A DNA stretch of 64,000 nucleotides from Halogranum gelatinilyticum. GTDB taxonomy: Archaea; Halobacteriota; Halobacteria; Halobacteriales; Haloferacaceae. Each line of letters opens with the position of its first letter. Position 1 is the stretch's first letter. Location: NCBI RefSeq assembly GCF_900103715.1, contig NZ_FNHL01000003.1, forward strand, positions 124,001 to 188,000, written 5' to 3'. This document shows positions 33,843 through 42,747 of the stretch, one piece after another. The translations under genes were made by a program, and so were the position numbers. The notes beneath the pieces are model-generated. The model ran no database searches, was not told where the DNA came from, and saw nothing but the letters and a program-made list of their open reading frames with translations.

Positions 33843-35600
33843 ATGAGCGCGCCGAACCGTAACGTCCTGTGGGCCCGCACCTTCGTCGACGAGTTGGCGG
33901 AGGCGGGCGTCTCGGCCGTCTGTATCACGCCGGGGAGTCGCTCGACGCCGCTGACGACGGCGTTCGACGAACACGACGACATCCACGTCTTCTCGCATCT
34001 CGACGAACGCGCCTCGGCCTTCTTCGCGTTGGGCCGCGCCCGTCGGACGGGCGAGGTGACGCCGCTGGTCTGCACGTCGGGGACGGCCGCGGCGAACTTC
34101 CATCCCGCGGTCATCGAGGCGTTCCAGTCGCGCGTCCCGCTCCTACTCCTCACGGCCGACCGGCCGCCGGAGCTTCGGGACTCTGGAGCGAACCAGACAA
34201 TCGACCAAGAGAAGCTCTACGGCGATTCGGTCAGGTGGTACAAGGATATGCCCGAGCCGGAGGCGACGGACAGAAAGCTGCGGATGCTGCGGACGACGGC
34301 CACCCGCGCGCTGTCGGAGGCGACGGGCACGCCCTCGGGACCGGTCCATCTCAACTTCCCGTTCCGCAAGCCGCTGGAGCCGACGCCCGTCGCGGACGAC
34401 GTCCCCGCGGACCTCGACACCGAGGCCGCCCTCGGCCGCGAGGAGGGTGGCGCGTACGTCGACACCACCGCGGGCGTCCCCGAACTCGACGACGACCAAC
34501 TCAGGCAACTGGCACAGGACCTCGAAGTCGAACGCGGCCTCATCGTCGCCGGACCCGCCGACGCGCCCGGCGTCGACCACGAGGCCGTCGCCGCTCTCGC
34601 GCACGCGACGGACTTCCCCGTCGTCGCCGACCCGCTCTCTGGCCTGCGCTTCGGCGGCCACACCCGCGTGACGACGGTCCTCGGCGGCTACGACGCCTAT
34701 CTCGACGAGCAGGTGACGGAAGACTGGCCGGACCCCAAAATCGTCTTCCGGTTCGGCGCGTCGCCGACGTCGAAACCCCTCAGAAAGTATCTCGCCCGAA
34801 CCGACGCCCGACAGCTCGTCGTCGACCCGGCGGGCGAGTGGCGCGAGGCCGAGTACGCCGCGACCGACCTCGTCGTCGCCGACCCCAGCCAACTCGCGTG
34901 GCGGCTCTCACAGATCGTCCGCGCCCCCCGCGACCCCTCGTGGACCGAACGCTGGAAAGCAGCCGAGGAGACCCATTGGTCGGCCGTCGACAGCGCGGTC
35001 GACGACGGCGAGACTTTCGAGGGGCGGATTCTGGCCGACGTCGCCGACGTCGCGCCCGAACCCTCGACGGTCTTCGTCTCCAACAGTATGCCCGTCCGCG
35101 ACATAGACCGCTTCGGCCGTCCCGCGGCACGGAACCTAACGGTCCTCGGCAACCGCGGCGCGAGCGGCATCGACGGCATCACGTCGACGGCACTCGGCGC
35201 GGGCAGCGCGACGACGGACGACCTGACGCTCGTCACGGGCGACATCGCCTACTACCACGACCTCTCCGGCCTACTGGCGGTCGGCCGCTGCGACGTCGAT
35301 GCGACTATCGTCGTCGTCAACAACGACGGTGGCGGCATCTTCCATATGCTGCCCATCGAGGACTACGACCCGCCCTTCACGGGCCAGTTCAAGACGCCGC
35401 ACGGGCTGGACTTCGAGTCGACGGGCGACCTCTTCGGCATGGAATTTGCCCGCGTCGACGTCGACGGCTTCCGCGAGACCTACGCCGAGGCCGTGACGAC
35501 GCCGAGAACGCACGTCATCGAGGTCGAGACGGACGCCGAGTCGAGCCACCGGGTGCGCGAGTCGCTACAGGAGCAGGTCGTCGACGCGCTGAGCGAGTAA
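33843..35600 (+). CDS. menD: SEPHCHC synthase MenD
   Basis: 585 aa, the family's usual length. A ThDP-dependent enzyme: CITPGSRSTPLTTAF at the N-terminus, LDERASAFFALG with the catalytic Glu region, LLLTADRPPELRDSGANQTIDQ, and the ThDP block GDIAYYHDLSGLLA followed by NNDGGGIFHMLP. It joins 2-oxoglutarate to isochorismate in menaquinone synthesis. The ATG at 33843 is supported by a TATA-like GAGTATTC about 27 nt upstream. Isochorismate synthase (menF) is not in this window. Confidence 0.95.
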   Translation: MSAPNRNVLWARTFVDELAEAGVSAVCITPGSRSTPLTTAFDEHDDIHVFSHLDERASAFFALGRARRTGEVTPLVCTSGTAAANFHPAVIEAFQSRVPLLLLTADRPPELRDSGANQTIDQEKLYGDSVRWYKDMPEPEATDRKLRMLRTTATRALSEATGTPSGPVHLNFPFRKPLEPTPVADDVPADLDTEAALGREEGGAYVDTTAGVPELDDDQLRQLAQDLEVERGLIVAGPADAPGVDHEAVAALAHATDFPVVADPLSGLRFGGHTRVTTVLGGYDAYLDEQVTEDWPDPKIVFRFGASPTSKPLRKYLARTDARQLVVDPAGEWREAEYAATDLVVADPSQLAWRLSQIVRAPRDPSWTERWKAAEETHWSAVDSAVDDGETFEGRILADVADVAPEPSTVFVSNSMPVRDIDRFGRPAARNLTVLGNRGASGIDGITSTALGAGSATTDDLTLVTGDIAYYHDLSGLLAVGRCDVDATIVVVNNDGGGIFHMLPIEDYDPPFTGQFKTPHGLDFESTGDLFGMEFARVDVDGFRETYAEAVTTPRTHVIEVETDAESSHRVRESLQEQVVDALSE

Positions 35601-35689
35601 CGCTCCGGCCCGTCGACCCATCGACGACACCAACGAGAAGACTGTCGGCCGTCGAACAGCTTTTCACGCCGCTGTCCGAGACTTCGGCC

Positions 35690-36187
35690 ATGTCCTCCAT
35701 CGACTGGAAAATCCCGACCGGGCTCGCGGTCCTTCTCGTCCTCGCGTACGCCGTCCTCATCGCTGGCAACATCCTGCTTGGGGTCGTCGGTGCGACGCTC
35801 GTCTTCCTCGTCGGCTGGCTGCTCGGCCACGCCGGGAAGTCGGACGCGATTCCCACGCTCGGCCGCCGCCGGGAGGCTGTCGCAAGCGTCGTGACGCTCG
35901 TCGCCTTGGCCTACGGCGTCGTCTTCGGGCAGACCATCTGGGTCGGCGTCTTCGTCGGCGTCCTCGCGTTCGGCGTCGCCTTCCTCCACGCGGCGATTGC
36001 ACAGTCGAGCTACTCACCCTCGCTCAGTCGCAACCGCAAAATCGCCGTCTCGGTGCTCTCGCTTCTCGTCATGGCCTACGCGTTGCTCATCGTCGGCCAA
36101 CTCCTGATCGGTCTCATCGCGGTCAGTCTCCTCTGGCTGGCCGCGTGGCTGACGAGTCCCGGTGGCCCGCTCGTGGCCGCAAACTAG
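35690..36187 (+). CDS. Multi-helix membrane protein, function unknown
   Basis: 165 aa with six predicted membrane helices in three pairs; the repeating pattern LAYAVLIAGNILLGVVGA, ALAYGVVFGQTIWVGVFVG and MAYALLIVGQLLIGLIAV suggests an internal threefold duplication. No charged catalytic motif. The ATG follows a TATA-like CTTTTCACG by about 30 nt. It sits between menD and menB in the same direction, but nothing in it links it to quinones. Confidence 0.78.
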   Translation: MSSIDWKIPTGLAVLLVLAYAVLIAGNILLGVVGATLVFLVGWLLGHAGKSDAIPTLGRRREAVASVVTLVALAYGVVFGQTIWVGVFVGVLAFGVAFLHAAIAQSSYSPSLSRNRKIAVSVLSLLVMAYALLIVGQLLIGLIAVSLLWLAAWLTSPGGPLVAAN

Positions 36188-36269
36188 CCGTCGCTGGCGA
36201 CGACCGAGAGACGAGTGAGGCGCAGGCGACGAACGAGCGTTTAATACCGAGACGGCACAAGGCCCTGCC

Positions 36270-36752
36270 ATGCCGCCGAACCGCGGAACCGACCTGTCGA
36301 CCGAGCAGCGACAGCTCCGGCCGCGCGAGGAGAACGACGCGCTCGGAACGTGGCTCGAACATCTCTTCGACGCCGCCTCGGAGGTGTTCGTCTTCACCGC
36401 CCCGGTCCTCGCCGTGGTGATGCTCGCCGGCGACGCCGAACTGACGTTCGTCGCCGTCGCGGCACTGGTGACGATGGTACTCGGCGTCGGTCTCCAGCGA
36501 CAGCGGCCCCTCGGCCCGCCGTGGCCGAAGGTGACGCCGCTCTTGGGACTGCTTCGGCTCGTCGTCTACAACGTCGCATTCGCCGCCACCCTCTGGATTA
36601 GCGAAGTGGCGTTCACCGAGCCGGTCGTCGATATCTCGTGGGCGAGCGGCCCGCTCGTCGCCCCGAGTCTCGTCGCCGTCGTCCTGCTGGCCGCCCTCGT
36701 CGTCGCCTTCCCGTATCTGACCGTCGCGCTGGGGCTGCACGGGACGGAGTGA
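36270..36752 (+). CDS. Membrane protein, function unknown
   Basis: 160 aa. A polar acidic N-terminal 30 residues, then four helices (about 35-55, 58-75, 95-115, 130-152). LGLLRLVVYNVAFAATLWISEVAFTEP is a characteristic segment without a known family that I recognise. The start at 36270 has a TATA-like GTTTAATACC about 27 nt upstream. It is transcribed towards menB. Confidence 0.75.
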   Translation: MPPNRGTDLSTEQRQLRPREENDALGTWLEHLFDAASEVFVFTAPVLAVVMLAGDAELTFVAVAALVTMVLGVGLQRQRPLGPPWPKVTPLLGLLRLVVYNVAFAATLWISEVAFTEPVVDISWASGPLVAPSLVAVVLLAALVVAFPYLTVALGLHGTE

Positions 36753-36804
36753 CCGGAACGCCCCGACGGGAATCTTTTTGCGCGCTCCGACCCCGCCTTG
36801 GAGC

Positions 36805-37719
36805 ATGGTTTCGGACATCTTCGACCCCGACCGTTGGGAGACGGTCGACGGGTTCGACTTCGACGACCTCACCTACCACCGCGGCGTCGACGTCCCCGCC
36901 GTCCGCATCGCGTTCGACCGCCCCGAGCTGCGCAACGCGTTCCGCCCCGGCACGGTCGACGAACTCTACACCGCCCTCGACCACGCCCGCAAACAGGCCA
37001 ACGTCGGCTGCGTGCTCCTGACCGGCAACGGTCCCTCGCCGAAAGACGGCGGCTGGGCCTTCTGCTCGGGCGGCGACCAGTCCGTCCGCGGCGGCTCGGG
37101 CTACGAGTACCGCGACGACGACGAGGCTGGCGTCGACGACGACCCCGCGGTTCGGGAGGCCAAGGCCGGCCGCCTACACATCCTCGAAGTCCAGCGGCTG
37201 ATTCGCTTCATGCCGAAACCCGTCGTCGCCGTCGTCCCCGGCTGGGCCGTCGGCGGCGGCCACTCGCTACACGTCGTCTGCGACCTCACGCTCGCCTCCG
37301 AGGAGCACGCGAAGTTCCTCCAGACCGACCCCGACGTGGCCTCCTTCGACGGCGGCTTCGGCTCTGCCTATCTGGCCCGCCAGATCGGCCAGAAGAAAGC
37401 CAGAGAAGTCTTCTTCCGTGGCAAGACCTACTCGGCCGAAGAGGCGGTCGACATGGGGATGGCCAACGAGGCGATTCCGCACGAAGAGTTAGAAGACGTC
37501 GCGCTGGAGTGGGCCGACGAGATGACCAAGAAGTCGCCGATGGCGATGCGGATGCTCAAGTTCGCCTTCAACTCCATCGACGACGGGATGGTCGGCCAGC
37601 AGGTGTTCGCCGGCGAGGCGACGCGACTCGGCTACATGACCGAGGAAGCGCAGGAGGGCCGCGACGCGTTCTTGGAGAAGCGCGAACCCGAGTTCAGAGA
37701 GTTCCCTTGGCACTACTAA
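36805..37719 (+). CDS. menB: 1,4-Dihydroxy-2-naphthoyl-CoA synthase MenB
   Basis: 304 aa, crotonase fold. FDRPELRNAFRPGTVDEL, GWAFCSGGDQSVRG (oxyanion hole and substrate loop), VAVVPGWAVGGGHSLHVVCDLTLAS, and the C-terminal block YMTEEAQEGRDAFLEKREPEF match MenB. It closes the second ring of the naphthoquinone from o-succinylbenzoyl-CoA. The N-terminus is about twenty residues longer than the crotonase core. A TATA-like TCTTTTTGC lies about 29 nt upstream. Followed by a hairpin-rich region. Confidence 0.94.
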   Translation: MVSDIFDPDRWETVDGFDFDDLTYHRGVDVPAVRIAFDRPELRNAFRPGTVDELYTALDHARKQANVGCVLLTGNGPSPKDGGWAFCSGGDQSVRGGSGYEYRDDDEAGVDDDPAVREAKAGRLHILEVQRLIRFMPKPVVAVVPGWAVGGGHSLHVVCDLTLASEEHAKFLQTDPDVASFDGGFGSAYLARQIGQKKAREVFFRGKTYSAEEAVDMGMANEAIPHEELEDVALEWADEMTKKSPMAMRMLKFAFNSIDDGMVGQQVFAGEATRLGYMTEEAQEGRDAFLEKREPEFREFPWHY

Positions 37720-37741
37720 CCGACGACCTTTTTCTGAGATA

Positions 37742-37889
37742 GCGGACGGCAAGCCGTCCGCGCTTCTCAAAAATCTCCGATTTTTGGAGACGTCGGGTGT
37801 CCTCGCGTGCCTGCGGCACGCTGCGGGCACCGCTCCTTGAAAAACGTCGATGAAAAAGACCGCTCCGCGCCTCGCTACGCTCGGCGCGG
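37742..37889. repeat. Mosaic of four short hairpins after menB
   Basis: Dyads at 37742-37761 (9-bp arms GCGGACGGC), 37768-37786 (8-bp arms, CAAAAATC-TCC-GATTTTTG), 37805-37821 (7-bp arms, 3-nt loop) and 37865-37889 (7-bp arms CCGCGCC, 11-nt loop). The stretch fills most of the 202-bp gap up to the next gene (37922) and contains no plausible coding frame. The second hairpin matches one in the dehydratase tail region at 58805-58823. Confidence 0.75.
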
Positions 37890-37921
37890 TACAGCGCGCT
37901 GGAGGGTTTACCGCAGACCGC

Positions 37922-38125
37922 TCACTTCTTCGGTCGCTTGAATACGAGGCCGCTGGTCCGGGTCTGTACGCCCGAACCCAGTTTCGTGTGTGAGCCGACC
38001 AGCGACTCCACTAACTCCCATCCCTGCTCGCCGAGTCGGTTCAGCGTCTCCTCGGAGGCCTCCTCGCCGTCGCCGATGAACCCGCCGTCTTCGAGTTCGA
38101 CGATTTTGTATTCCCACTGTTGCAT
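37922..38125 (-). CDS. DUF4177 domain protein
   Basis: 67 aa. WEYKIVELEDG... and LNRLGEQGWELVESL are the DUF4177 core (strand, helix, strand), a small soluble fold of unknown function. The start at 38125 begins exactly at the core. The very long opposite-strand frame that contains it continues across menA and is a shadow outside this gene. Confidence 0.85.
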   Translation of the reverse strand: MQQWEYKIVELEDGGFIGDGEEASEETLNRLGEQGWELVESLVGSHTKLGSGVQTRTSGLVFKRPKK

Positions 38126-38239
38126 ACGACAGTGGTCAGACGGTTGTCGTGTATGTCTTGTGGCGGTCGCGTGCCGACGCGACACCGACGGCAGCCGAGA
38201 ACCGAACCTTGACACCGAAGCCGCTCTGACTCGTAGGTA

Positions 38240-39175
38240 ATGAGTACGCAGGACATCTCCCGGACGAAGGCGTGGGTGATGGCCGCCCGGCCGCAGACGT
38301 TGCCAGCGGCCGCCGCGCCCGTCCTCGTCGGCGTCGGGCTGGCACTCCACGACGGCGTGTTCGCCGCGCTCCCGGCACTGGCGGCGTTCGTCGGCGCGGC
38401 GTTGATTCAGGTCGGGACGAACTTCGCGAACGACTACTACGACGCCGTACAGGGCGCAGACACCGAGGACCGACAGGGCTTCACCCGCGTCACCTCCTCG
38501 GGCCTCATCGACGCGAGCGAGGTCAAACGCGCGATGTATCTGACGTTCCTCGCGGCCATCGTCGTCGGGAGCTATCTGGTCTACGTCGGCGGCGTTCCCA
38601 TCCTCGTCATCGGCCTGCTCTCCGTCGCCAGCGGCATCGCCTACACCGGCGGCCCGTATCCGCTCGGCTACCACGGCCTCGGCGACGTCTTCGTCTTCCT
38701 CTTCTTCGGCGTCATCGCCGTGACGGGGACGTTCTACGTGCAGGCCGCGTCGGTGCTGGCCGCGCCGTTCCCCGTGGGCATCCCGCCGGGCACCCTGCCG
38801 CTCGCTGCGGTCGTCGCCAGCCTCCCCGTCGCCGCCATCTCGACGGACATCCTCGTCGTCAACAACGTCCGCGACAAGGAGGAAGACACGAAGACGGGCA
38901 AACGGACCCTCGCGGTTCGCTTCGGCTACGGCTTCAGCCGCGTCCAGTTCGTCGGTCTCCTGCTTCTCGCGTACGCCGTCCCGCTGTACTTCTGGGCCGG
39001 CGGCCAGTTCGACTGGACGGTCCTCCTCCCGTTGCTCTCGCTTCCGCTCGCGGGACAGGTAACGAAGACCATGTTGACCCGGACCGACGGCGAGGCACTG
39101 AACCCCGCACTCGAACGGACCGGCCAGCTGCTCGCCCTCTACGCACTGCTCTTCGCAGTGGGGATGGCACTCTGA
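38240..39175 (+). CDS. menA: 1,4-Dihydroxy-2-naphthoate polyprenyltransferase MenA
   Basis: 311 aa, UbiA-type membrane prenyltransferase with about nine helices. The first Asp motif is [18 protein letters not shown] (about residues 71-88) and the second is [23 protein letters not shown] (about 206-228). [13 protein letters not shown] opens the chain. It attaches the isoprenoid tail to dihydroxynaphthoate and releases CO2, giving demethylmenaquinone. It is followed by menC after 9 bp, so the two form an operon. Confidence 0.94.
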   Translation: MSTQDISRTKAWVMAARPQTLPAAAAPVLVGVGLALHDGVFAALPALAAFVGAALIQVGTNFANDYYDAVQGADTEDRQGFTRVTSSGLIDASEVKRAMYLTFLAAIVVGSYLVYVGGVPILVIGLLSVASGIAYTGGPYPLGYHGLGDVFVFLFFGVIAVTGTFYVQAASVLAAPFPVGIPPGTLPLAAVVASLPVAAISTDILVVNNVRDKEEDTKTGKRTLAVRFGYGFSRVQFVGLLLLAYAVPLYFWAGGQFDWTVLLPLLSLPLAGQVTKTMLTRTDGEALNPALERTGQLLALYALLFAVGMAL

Positions 39176-39184
39176 GATGATACC

Positions 39185-40273
39185 ATGACAGATTTCACAC
39201 TCCGCGAGTTCGCACTCGACCTCGAGACGCCGCTCGGCACAGCGAAGGAAACGATCACCGAACGCCGCGGCGTCCTCGTCGGCGTCGACCGCTACGGGCC
39301 GGACGGGACCCGGATTCGGGGCATCGGCGAGGCCGCCCCGCTCACGCCGTGGACCGAGTCCTACGACGAATGTATCTCGTCGCTTCGGGGGTTGACCGCG
39401 GAGAGTGGTGAGGAAGACCAATCAGTCGACGGCGACGGCGGCCTCCTCGACGGTCTCGGCCCGGCCGCCCGCCACGGCGTCACTCTCGCGGCGGCCGACG
39501 CGACGGCGCGGACGAAAGGCGTCTCGCTGGCCGAGCATCTCACCTCGGCGGCCGCGACCGACGGTGTGGCCGAGACGGTCCCGGTCAACGGAACCGTCGG
39601 CGACGGCTCCGTCGAAGAGACGGTCGACGCCGCGGAGACTGCCGTCGCCGACGGCTTCGACTGCCTGAAGCTGAAGGTCGGCGCGCGCGACCTCGAGACG
39701 GACCTCGAGCGACTGCGCGCGGTCCGCGACGCCGTCGGCGACGACGTGACGCTCCGAGCCGACGTGAACGGCGCGTGGTCTCGTGCGGAAGCGAACCGCG
39801 CGGTCGGCGTCCTCGCCGAGTTGGACTTCGCCTACGTCGAACAGCCGCTCGCGGCCGACGACCTCGCGGGGCACAGCGACCTCCGCGGCCGCGGCGTCGA
39901 CATCGCGCTCGACGAGTCGGTCAACGGCGCGGACGGACTGTCCCGCGGGGTCGCCGCCTACGCCGACGTCGTCGTCCTCAAACCGATGGCGCAGGGCGGC
40001 CCGCGGGCGACGGTCTCGGTGGGCCGGCACGTCCGCTCGCAGGGCGTCACGCCCGTCGTCACCACGACCATCGACGCCGTCGTCGCCCGGACCGCCGCGG
40101 TCCACGTCGCCGCGGCGATCCCCGAGATACCGGCCTGCGGGCTGGCGACAGGAGACTACTTGAGCGACGACGTCGCGGCCGACCCCTGTCCCGTCGTCGA
40201 CGGCGCGGTGGCAGTTCCCGAGGGACCGGGGCTGGCCGGCGACGCCTTCGACGAGCTGCTCGACGTGGAGTGA
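39185..40273 (+). CDS. menC: o-Succinylbenzoate synthase MenC (enolase superfamily)
   Basis: 362 aa. Enolase-superfamily catalytic residues are present: KLKVG (second Lys of K-x-K as base), LRADVNGAW (Asp ligand), EQPLAADD (Glu), IALDESV (Asp) and VLKPMAQGG (Lys). It dehydrates SHCHC to o-succinylbenzoate. Assignment as MenC rather than a dipeptide epimerase rests on the menA neighbour and the other men genes. Spacing to menA is 9 bp. Confidence 0.93.
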   Translation: MTDFTLREFALDLETPLGTAKETITERRGVLVGVDRYGPDGTRIRGIGEAAPLTPWTESYDECISSLRGLTAESGEEDQSVDGDGGLLDGLGPAARHGVTLAAADATARTKGVSLAEHLTSAAATDGVAETVPVNGTVGDGSVEETVDAAETAVADGFDCLKLKVGARDLETDLERLRAVRDAVGDDVTLRADVNGAWSRAEANRAVGVLAELDFAYVEQPLAADDLAGHSDLRGRGVDIALDESVNGADGLSRGVAAYADVVVLKPMAQGGPRATVSVGRHVRSQGVTPVVTTTIDAVVARTAAVHVAAAIPEIPACGLATGDYLSDDVAADPCPVVDGAVAVPEGPGLAGDAFDELLDVE

Positions 40274-40377
40274 GCGATTCGCGGGAGCGAGACCCGACGA
40301 CGAGGGTGAGACCAGCGAGCCGTCACACGGATTGCGCGTCTCGCCGCGTTTATCAGCCTCCCGCGCGGAGTCCGTGC

Positions 40378-41634
40378 ATGGAGCGGTACGACCTTCTCTA
40401 TCGACTGTACGACGAGTTCGACACCGACACGCTTCGGGAGTATCAGGACTTCGTCGACGTCTTTCCCCCTGTGGATTCGCGCGTCGCCCTCGACCACTGG
40501 CAGGAGGCGAGCGACGAACTCGAACGCCGAAAGGACGAGATTCGCGACGGCTTCGCGACCGGCGGCACCTTCGCCGAGGTCGCCGCCCGCGCCACGCGCG
40601 AACAGGCGTTCGCCGCACAGGACCTCTACTCGAAGTACGGCCGCGCGGTCAACGCCCTCGTCCTCGACGTCGACGAGACCCTGCGCTCTGCGGGGAAGAC
40701 GGACAACGAAATTCCGCGCGACACGCTACACGTCCTGACGGAGTTCCACGAGCGCGGCGTCCCCATCGTCATCTGTACCGGCCAGACCCTGGAGAACGTC
40801 AAGGGCTTCGCCATCCAGGGACTCGGCAACGAACTCGTCCACTCGGGCGACGTGAGTATCGTCTACGAGGCCGGCACGGGCGTCTTCACGCCGGGCCATG
40901 GCTCGCAGACAAAACAGTTGCTCTACGAAGACCTCGACGAGGAGATCCGCGCCGTCTTCGACGAGATCCGCTCGCGTGTGCTGCCCGACGCCCCCGCCGA
41001 CCTCCGCCGCGGCGTCCACCTGCAGGGCAACGAGTTCAACATCACCCTGAAGCCCAACTTCGACATCGGCTCCTCGAAGGCCGAGACGGTCATCGACGAG
41101 GGGCTGGTCTACCTCATCGACCTCCTGGCGGAGGCAATCGCCGGCGTGGAGGAAGCGAACGGTGACGTCGACGTCGACGACGCCCGCGAGTGGGCACGTG
41201 CCTACTACGCCGACGCCGACCCGGAGATCCGCGAGGTGCTGGAGTCCGAGGGGGAGGTCTCGGGGGCCGCGGTCGACGACGTCCCCGAGTCGGTTCGGGA
41301 TCTCTTCGAGCGCATCGACGTCGCCTACTACCACGCCGACGCGGCCGAGATCGGCTCGCTCGAACTCAACAAGGTCGCTGGCGTCGAGGCGGCCCTGGAC
41401 GTTCTCGACATCGACGACCCCTTCGTGACGGTCATGGGCGACAGTAAGTCCGACCTGCGCGTGATGCAGTGGGTCGAGGAGAACGACTACGGTATCGGTG
41501 CCGCCCCCGACCACGCCTCGCGGGACGTGCTCGACCACGTGATGAACACGGACGAACTGGTCTTCGACCGCGGGAAGTCCGCGGAGATGCTCCGGACGGT
41601 CTACGTTCTCAATCTGCTGGCAAAGCTCGGATAG
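40378..41634 (+). CDS. HAD-superfamily phosphatase (Cof-like), substrate unknown
   Basis: 418 aa. An N-terminal helical extension of about 85 residues precedes the HAD motif I LVLDVDETLRS (nucleophile Asp and Asp+2), then motif II ICTGQT, motif III region and motif IV VTVMGDSKSDLRV. The large middle part (about 165-330) is a cap domain (C2 type). Overall this resembles Cof/trehalose-phosphatase-like HADs in haloarchaea; the substrate is unknown. The start at 40378 has a TATA-like GTTTATC about 28 nt upstream. Confidence 0.88.
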   Translation: MERYDLLYRLYDEFDTDTLREYQDFVDVFPPVDSRVALDHWQEASDELERRKDEIRDGFATGGTFAEVAARATREQAFAAQDLYSKYGRAVNALVLDVDETLRSAGKTDNEIPRDTLHVLTEFHERGVPIVICTGQTLENVKGFAIQGLGNELVHSGDVSIVYEAGTGVFTPGHGSQTKQLLYEDLDEEIRAVFDEIRSRVLPDAPADLRRGVHLQGNEFNITLKPNFDIGSSKAETVIDEGLVYLIDLLAEAIAGVEEANGDVDVDDAREWARAYYADADPEIREVLESEGEVSGAAVDDVPESVRDLFERIDVAYYHADAAEIGSLELNKVAGVEAALDVLDIDDPFVTVMGDSKSDLRVMQWVEENDYGIGAAPDHASRDVLDHVMNTDELVFDRGKSAEMLRTVYVLNLLAKLG

Positions 41635-41769
41635 GCGGCCGCGAGCCCGTCGTTGGAATCTCACTGCGCCGCGCTAGTCGTGACGGTTGCGTGTCGCGAT
41701 AACACACAGCACGGTTATGTTCTTCCCACGCGTACTACTGGTAACGATACGGGGGAGGGGAGGACTCAG

Positions 41770-42234
41770 ATGACCACATCACCATACACCGAGCACGTTC
41801 TCGACCGCGTCACCGGCTGGCCGGGCGTCACCCTCGCCGCCTGTCCCGACGGCGGAATCGAACTCTACGTCGCCGACGGTCTCGTCGGCCACGTCTACGA
41901 TACCGGCCTCGTCGATCTCGCGTTCAGCCGCGGGGTCCGCGACCAACTCCTGACCGAGGGTCGCGCCGACCGTCACCACCGCGACCCGGACTCGGGGTGG
42001 GTCTCGGCGTGGCTCCGCGCACCCGAAGACGTCCGCGACGTCTACTGGCTGCTCCGACTCGCCTACGTCTGTCAGCTCTACGGTCTCCCGCCCGAACGGG
42101 TACGCACGGTCGCGCCCGACGTCGACCTCACGCCGGAGATCGAGCGGCTCGGTCTCTCGACCCCGCTCCGACTGCTCGTGACGCGGCCGGGTCCGGCCGC
42201 CGAGGAGTCGCTGGACGCCGCGCAGTCGGCCTGA
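41770..42234 (+). CDS. Luciferase-domain (DUF5519) protein
   Basis: 154 aa. DRVTGWPGVTLAACPDGG, LVDLAFSRGVRDQLLTEGRADRH, DSGWVSAWLRAPEDV and VYWLLRLAYVCQL form the DUF5519 ('luciferase domain') pattern, a small alpha/beta fold of unknown function that is widespread in bacteria and archaea. A GGGGAGG word is 6-10 nt before the ATG, suggesting a leadered mRNA. Adjacent downstream is the first of two paralogous membrane proteins. Confidence 0.83.
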   Translation: MTTSPYTEHVLDRVTGWPGVTLAACPDGGIELYVADGLVGHVYDTGLVDLAFSRGVRDQLLTEGRADRHHRDPDSGWVSAWLRAPEDVRDVYWLLRLAYVCQLYGLPPERVRTVAPDVDLTPEIERLGLSTPLRLLVTRPGPAAEESLDAAQSA

Positions 42235-42286
42235 CGGCGACAGGGGACCCACAGACTCATTATGGCTGCCATCTCAGAGACCGGTC

Positions 42287-42640
42287 GTGACTCACAGGTG
42301 GCTCTCGCTGTCGGAAACGCCGTTCGACAGGGACGAGTTCGTCGCGCTCTGGATTCTCGCGACGACCACGTACGGCGTCGGCGACACGGTGACCACCATC
42401 GCACTCATCTACTTCGTCCCGGCCATCTCCGAGGGCAACGCCGTCGTCTCGGCCGCCGTGGACGCCTTCGGACAGGCCGGTCTCGTCGGCCTGAAACTGA
42501 CCGCCTTCTTCGTCTGTCTCGTCGTCAGCCTCGACGCCGCTCACGACGGCAGTAGACGCTGGTACTACCTGCCACCCGTCGTACTGACGCTCCTCGGGGC
42601 GTTCGTGACGGTCTACAACGTCCGGCTGCTGTTGGGCTGA
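42287..42640 (+). CDS. Small membrane protein, paralogue of the one at 52155
   Basis: 117 aa, GTG start that corresponds exactly to the ATG of the paralogue. A TATA-like CATTATG lies about 30 nt upstream. Four helices: about 17-45 (LATTTYGVGDTVTTIALIYFV), 50-68, 70-88 and 93-115. The first two helices carry the longest identical blocks. About three quarters of residues are identical to the product of 52155-52508. I recognise no named family. It flanks the SipW-type locus on the left as its twin lies inside on the right. Confidence 0.8.
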   Translation: MTHRWLSLSETPFDRDEFVALWILATTTYGVGDTVTTIALIYFVPAISEGNAVVSAAVDAFGQAGLVGLKLTAFFVCLVVSLDAAHDGSRRWYYLPPVVLTLLGAFVTVYNVRLLLG

Positions 42641-42747
42641 GCCGACGTCGCTCCCTTCTCCATGGATTGAATAAGAGAGTAGAGCGGTGCACCTGGAACA
42701 GGATAAAAGGAAACGTGAATTCTACAGGAGCCGAGCAGCCGATGCCG

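Noticed and set aside
33869-36187. A 772-codon plus-strand frame overlapping menD and the next gene
   Set aside because: menD is read in a different frame with complete ThDP motifs. Most of this frame is Arg/Gly-rich shadow; only its last part (35690-36187) coincides with a real membrane protein gene.
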